The notes under the pieces are model-generated. The model did not search any database. It was not told where the DNA came from and saw only the letters and a program-made list of their open reading frames with translations. Below, piece by piece: positions 6,375 to 7,343 of a DNA stretch of 7,343 bases (positions are counted from its first letter, which is position 1; each line of letters opens with the position of its first letter). The stretch covers positions 1 through 7,343 of the forward strand of contig JAUVEG010000059.1 in assembly GCA_030594925.1 (NCBI GenBank), in the 5' to 3' direction. A program made the translations under genes and the position numbers. This DNA is from Gammaproteobacteria bacterium. GTDB taxonomy: Bacteria > Pseudomonadota > Gammaproteobacteria > Chromatiales > Chromatiaceae.

Positions 6375-6824
6375 ATGCAGAACATCATCACTCCTGATTT
6401 CGTGGCGTTTCTCAGAGATCAGTTTTTACTTGATTGGAAAGGAATTCATGGTGTGAGCCACTGGGCAAGGGTGAGGCGTAACGGGTTGTTGATTGCAAAG
6501 GATAATGGAGCTGACAGCAGCGTCATTGAGTATTTCTCCTTCCTGCATGACTCAAGGCGCTTTGATGAAGACTTTGATCCTGACCACGGAAAACGTGCGG
6601 CAGAATTTGCCCTGGCATTGCGTGACTCCTACGTTGGTCTGAGCGATGCATCCTTCTCCCTTCTTGTCACTGCCTGCGAAGGCCATACACATGAGGGATA
6701 CCATGATGACGTTACGATTCAAACATGCTGGGATGCAGACAGGCTGGATCTTGGCAGGGTCGGAATCATCCCCGATCCGGATCGTATGTGTACCGGCAAG
6801 GGCAAGCAGCTGGCTTTGAGTTGA
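6375..6824 (+). CDS. Small HD-domain protein
   Basis: HD-domain proteins are metal-dependent phosphohydrolases acting on nucleotides or other phosphoesters; the substrate here is not known. From the ATG at 6375 the protein has 149 residues and is soluble, without a signal peptide. Likely metal ligands are H29 (GVSHWARV), H58-D59 (FLHDSRR) and D122 (CWDADRLDLGRVGI). Further conserved histidines are H25, H71, H104 and H106 (ACEGHTHE). I recall the GxxHWARV...HDSRR...CWDADRLDLGRVGI pattern from a family of uncharacterised proteobacterial HD proteins of about this length. The last ten residues are lysine-rich and may differ from relatives. It is separated from the Nudix gene by the nested hairpin, so it is probably expressed on its own. 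The short stretch 6291-6374 upstream holds its leader and ribosome site. Confidence 0.88.
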   Translation: MQNIITPDFVAFLRDQFLLDWKGIHGVSHWARVRRNGLLIAKDNGADSSVIEYFSFLHDSRRFDEDFDPDHGKRAAEFALALRDSYVGLSDASFSLLVTACEGHTHEGYHDDVTIQTCWDADRLDLGRVGIIPDPDRMCTGKGKQLALS

Positions 6825-6998
6825 AAAGGGCAGGCAGTCCGGATTTGGACGATTCGATCGTGACATCCCTGCGCCAGGAGATCACTCCGCTGCGCACAAA
6901 TCGATAGATCTTCCTACTGATTTCAAGAGTCCAATCGAATGCCTGCAATATCCGCCTCACGACCCCGACCGTCATCGTCACCCCTGCCCGAGCGGACT
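6825..6998. other. Convergent intergenic region without recognised feature
   Basis: This 174-bp gap separates the converging HD and membrane-protein genes. I find no strong terminator hairpin with a T-run. A weak stem gtcc/ggac lies near 6838-6851. A possible minus-strand reading frame is discussed in the findings. Confidence 0.5.
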
Positions 6999-7343
6999 TT
7001 ATAAACCGTCCCTGGATGGAAGGAACAGGCGATCGGTGCTGCGTTGTATCTCCAGCGCCATTGCATCGATACTGGCGCCATGTTGCGCCTTCAGGGTCGC
7101 CGCGAGTTCGGCCTGTTGTATCTTCAGCACCGCGATAATATCGTCACGCATCTCCCCCCTGAAGAGGGCCTCATCGATCTCGATAAACACCTTGTCGAAG
7201 GCAAACCATGCAACCGTGCCGGCGACGATCCCGCAGACTGCGGCCAATGGGCCGCCGGGAGTGCAGACTGCAGCACCTCCAGCCGCGGAGAGCAGCACCG
7301 AGCCGCCTTTTTTCGCCGATGCCTTGCCGAGCAGTCCGGCTGC
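6999..7343 (-). CDS. Membrane-associated protein of unknown function, C-terminal part
   Basis: The frame is open through the right edge of the window, so only the last 114 residues are visible and the start is missing. The visible part opens with a small-residue region (AAGLLGKASAKKGGS), then a glycine/alanine-rich hydrophobic stretch with two cysteines at about 16-49, probably one or two membrane helices. FDKVFIEIDEALFRGEMRDD follows, then a charged amphipathic helix with glutamine, alanine and lysine, and a short C-terminal tail ending at TAA. A GTG at 7298 could be read as a start, but coding-like sequence continues upstream of it without a stop. I recall similar FDK..I.IDE tails only from uncharacterised proteobacterial membrane proteins. 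No function can be assigned. Confidence 0.72.
   Translation of the reverse strand, partial: AAGLLGKASAKKGGSVLLSAAGGAAVCTPGGPLAAVCGIVAGTVAWFAFDKVFIEIDEALFRGEMRDDIIAVLKIQQAELAATLKAQHGASIDAMALEIQRSTDRLFLPSRDGL

Overview
The window looks like chromosomal DNA of a free-living or symbiotic gammaproteobacterium. The best guide is an endonuclease III that follows the Escherichia coli protein almost residue for residue, together with a Pqi-type envelope lipid-transport cluster. The intergenic repeats are of a kind I recall from environmental Gammaproteobacteria and other Gram-negatives. I cannot name the genus. I see no phage, plasmid, insertion-sequence transposase, CRISPR or RNA gene.

Layout. Positions 2-3769 hold four genes on the minus strand, transcribed leftward: nth (endonuclease III), then two half-size PqiA-type membrane proteins, then pqiB, a three-ring MCE-domain protein. 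The pqi genes overlap or nearly touch and form one operon. A pqiC gene would be expected beyond position 1. The 188-bp gap between nth and the pqi genes holds a perfect 19-bp inverted repeat built from an 8-bp tandem unit. A second, unrelated repeat lies upstream of nth.

From 3968 the genes run rightward. First comes a 543-residue secreted protein made of three divergent copies of a small two-cysteine domain, resembling the IalB/DUF1176 type. Its stop codon overlaps the start of a zinc-ribbon Nudix hydrolase (ATGA). Between the Nudix gene and the next gene is a 108-bp nested hairpin element whose core is a CCCCCTTTA/TAAAGGGGG palindrome. A small HD-domain protein with its own ribosome binding site follows. 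The right end holds the C-terminal part of a minus-strand membrane-associated protein of unknown function, cut by the window edge.

How the genes fit together: the pqi genes encode a trans-envelope lipid conduit. The triple-repeat protein is also predicted to act outside the cytoplasm, but nothing shown links the two. nth, the Nudix gene and the HD gene are housekeeping or enzyme genes. The most unusual items are the triplicated exported protein, the split pqiA, and three different intergenic inverted-repeat elements within 3.3 kb.
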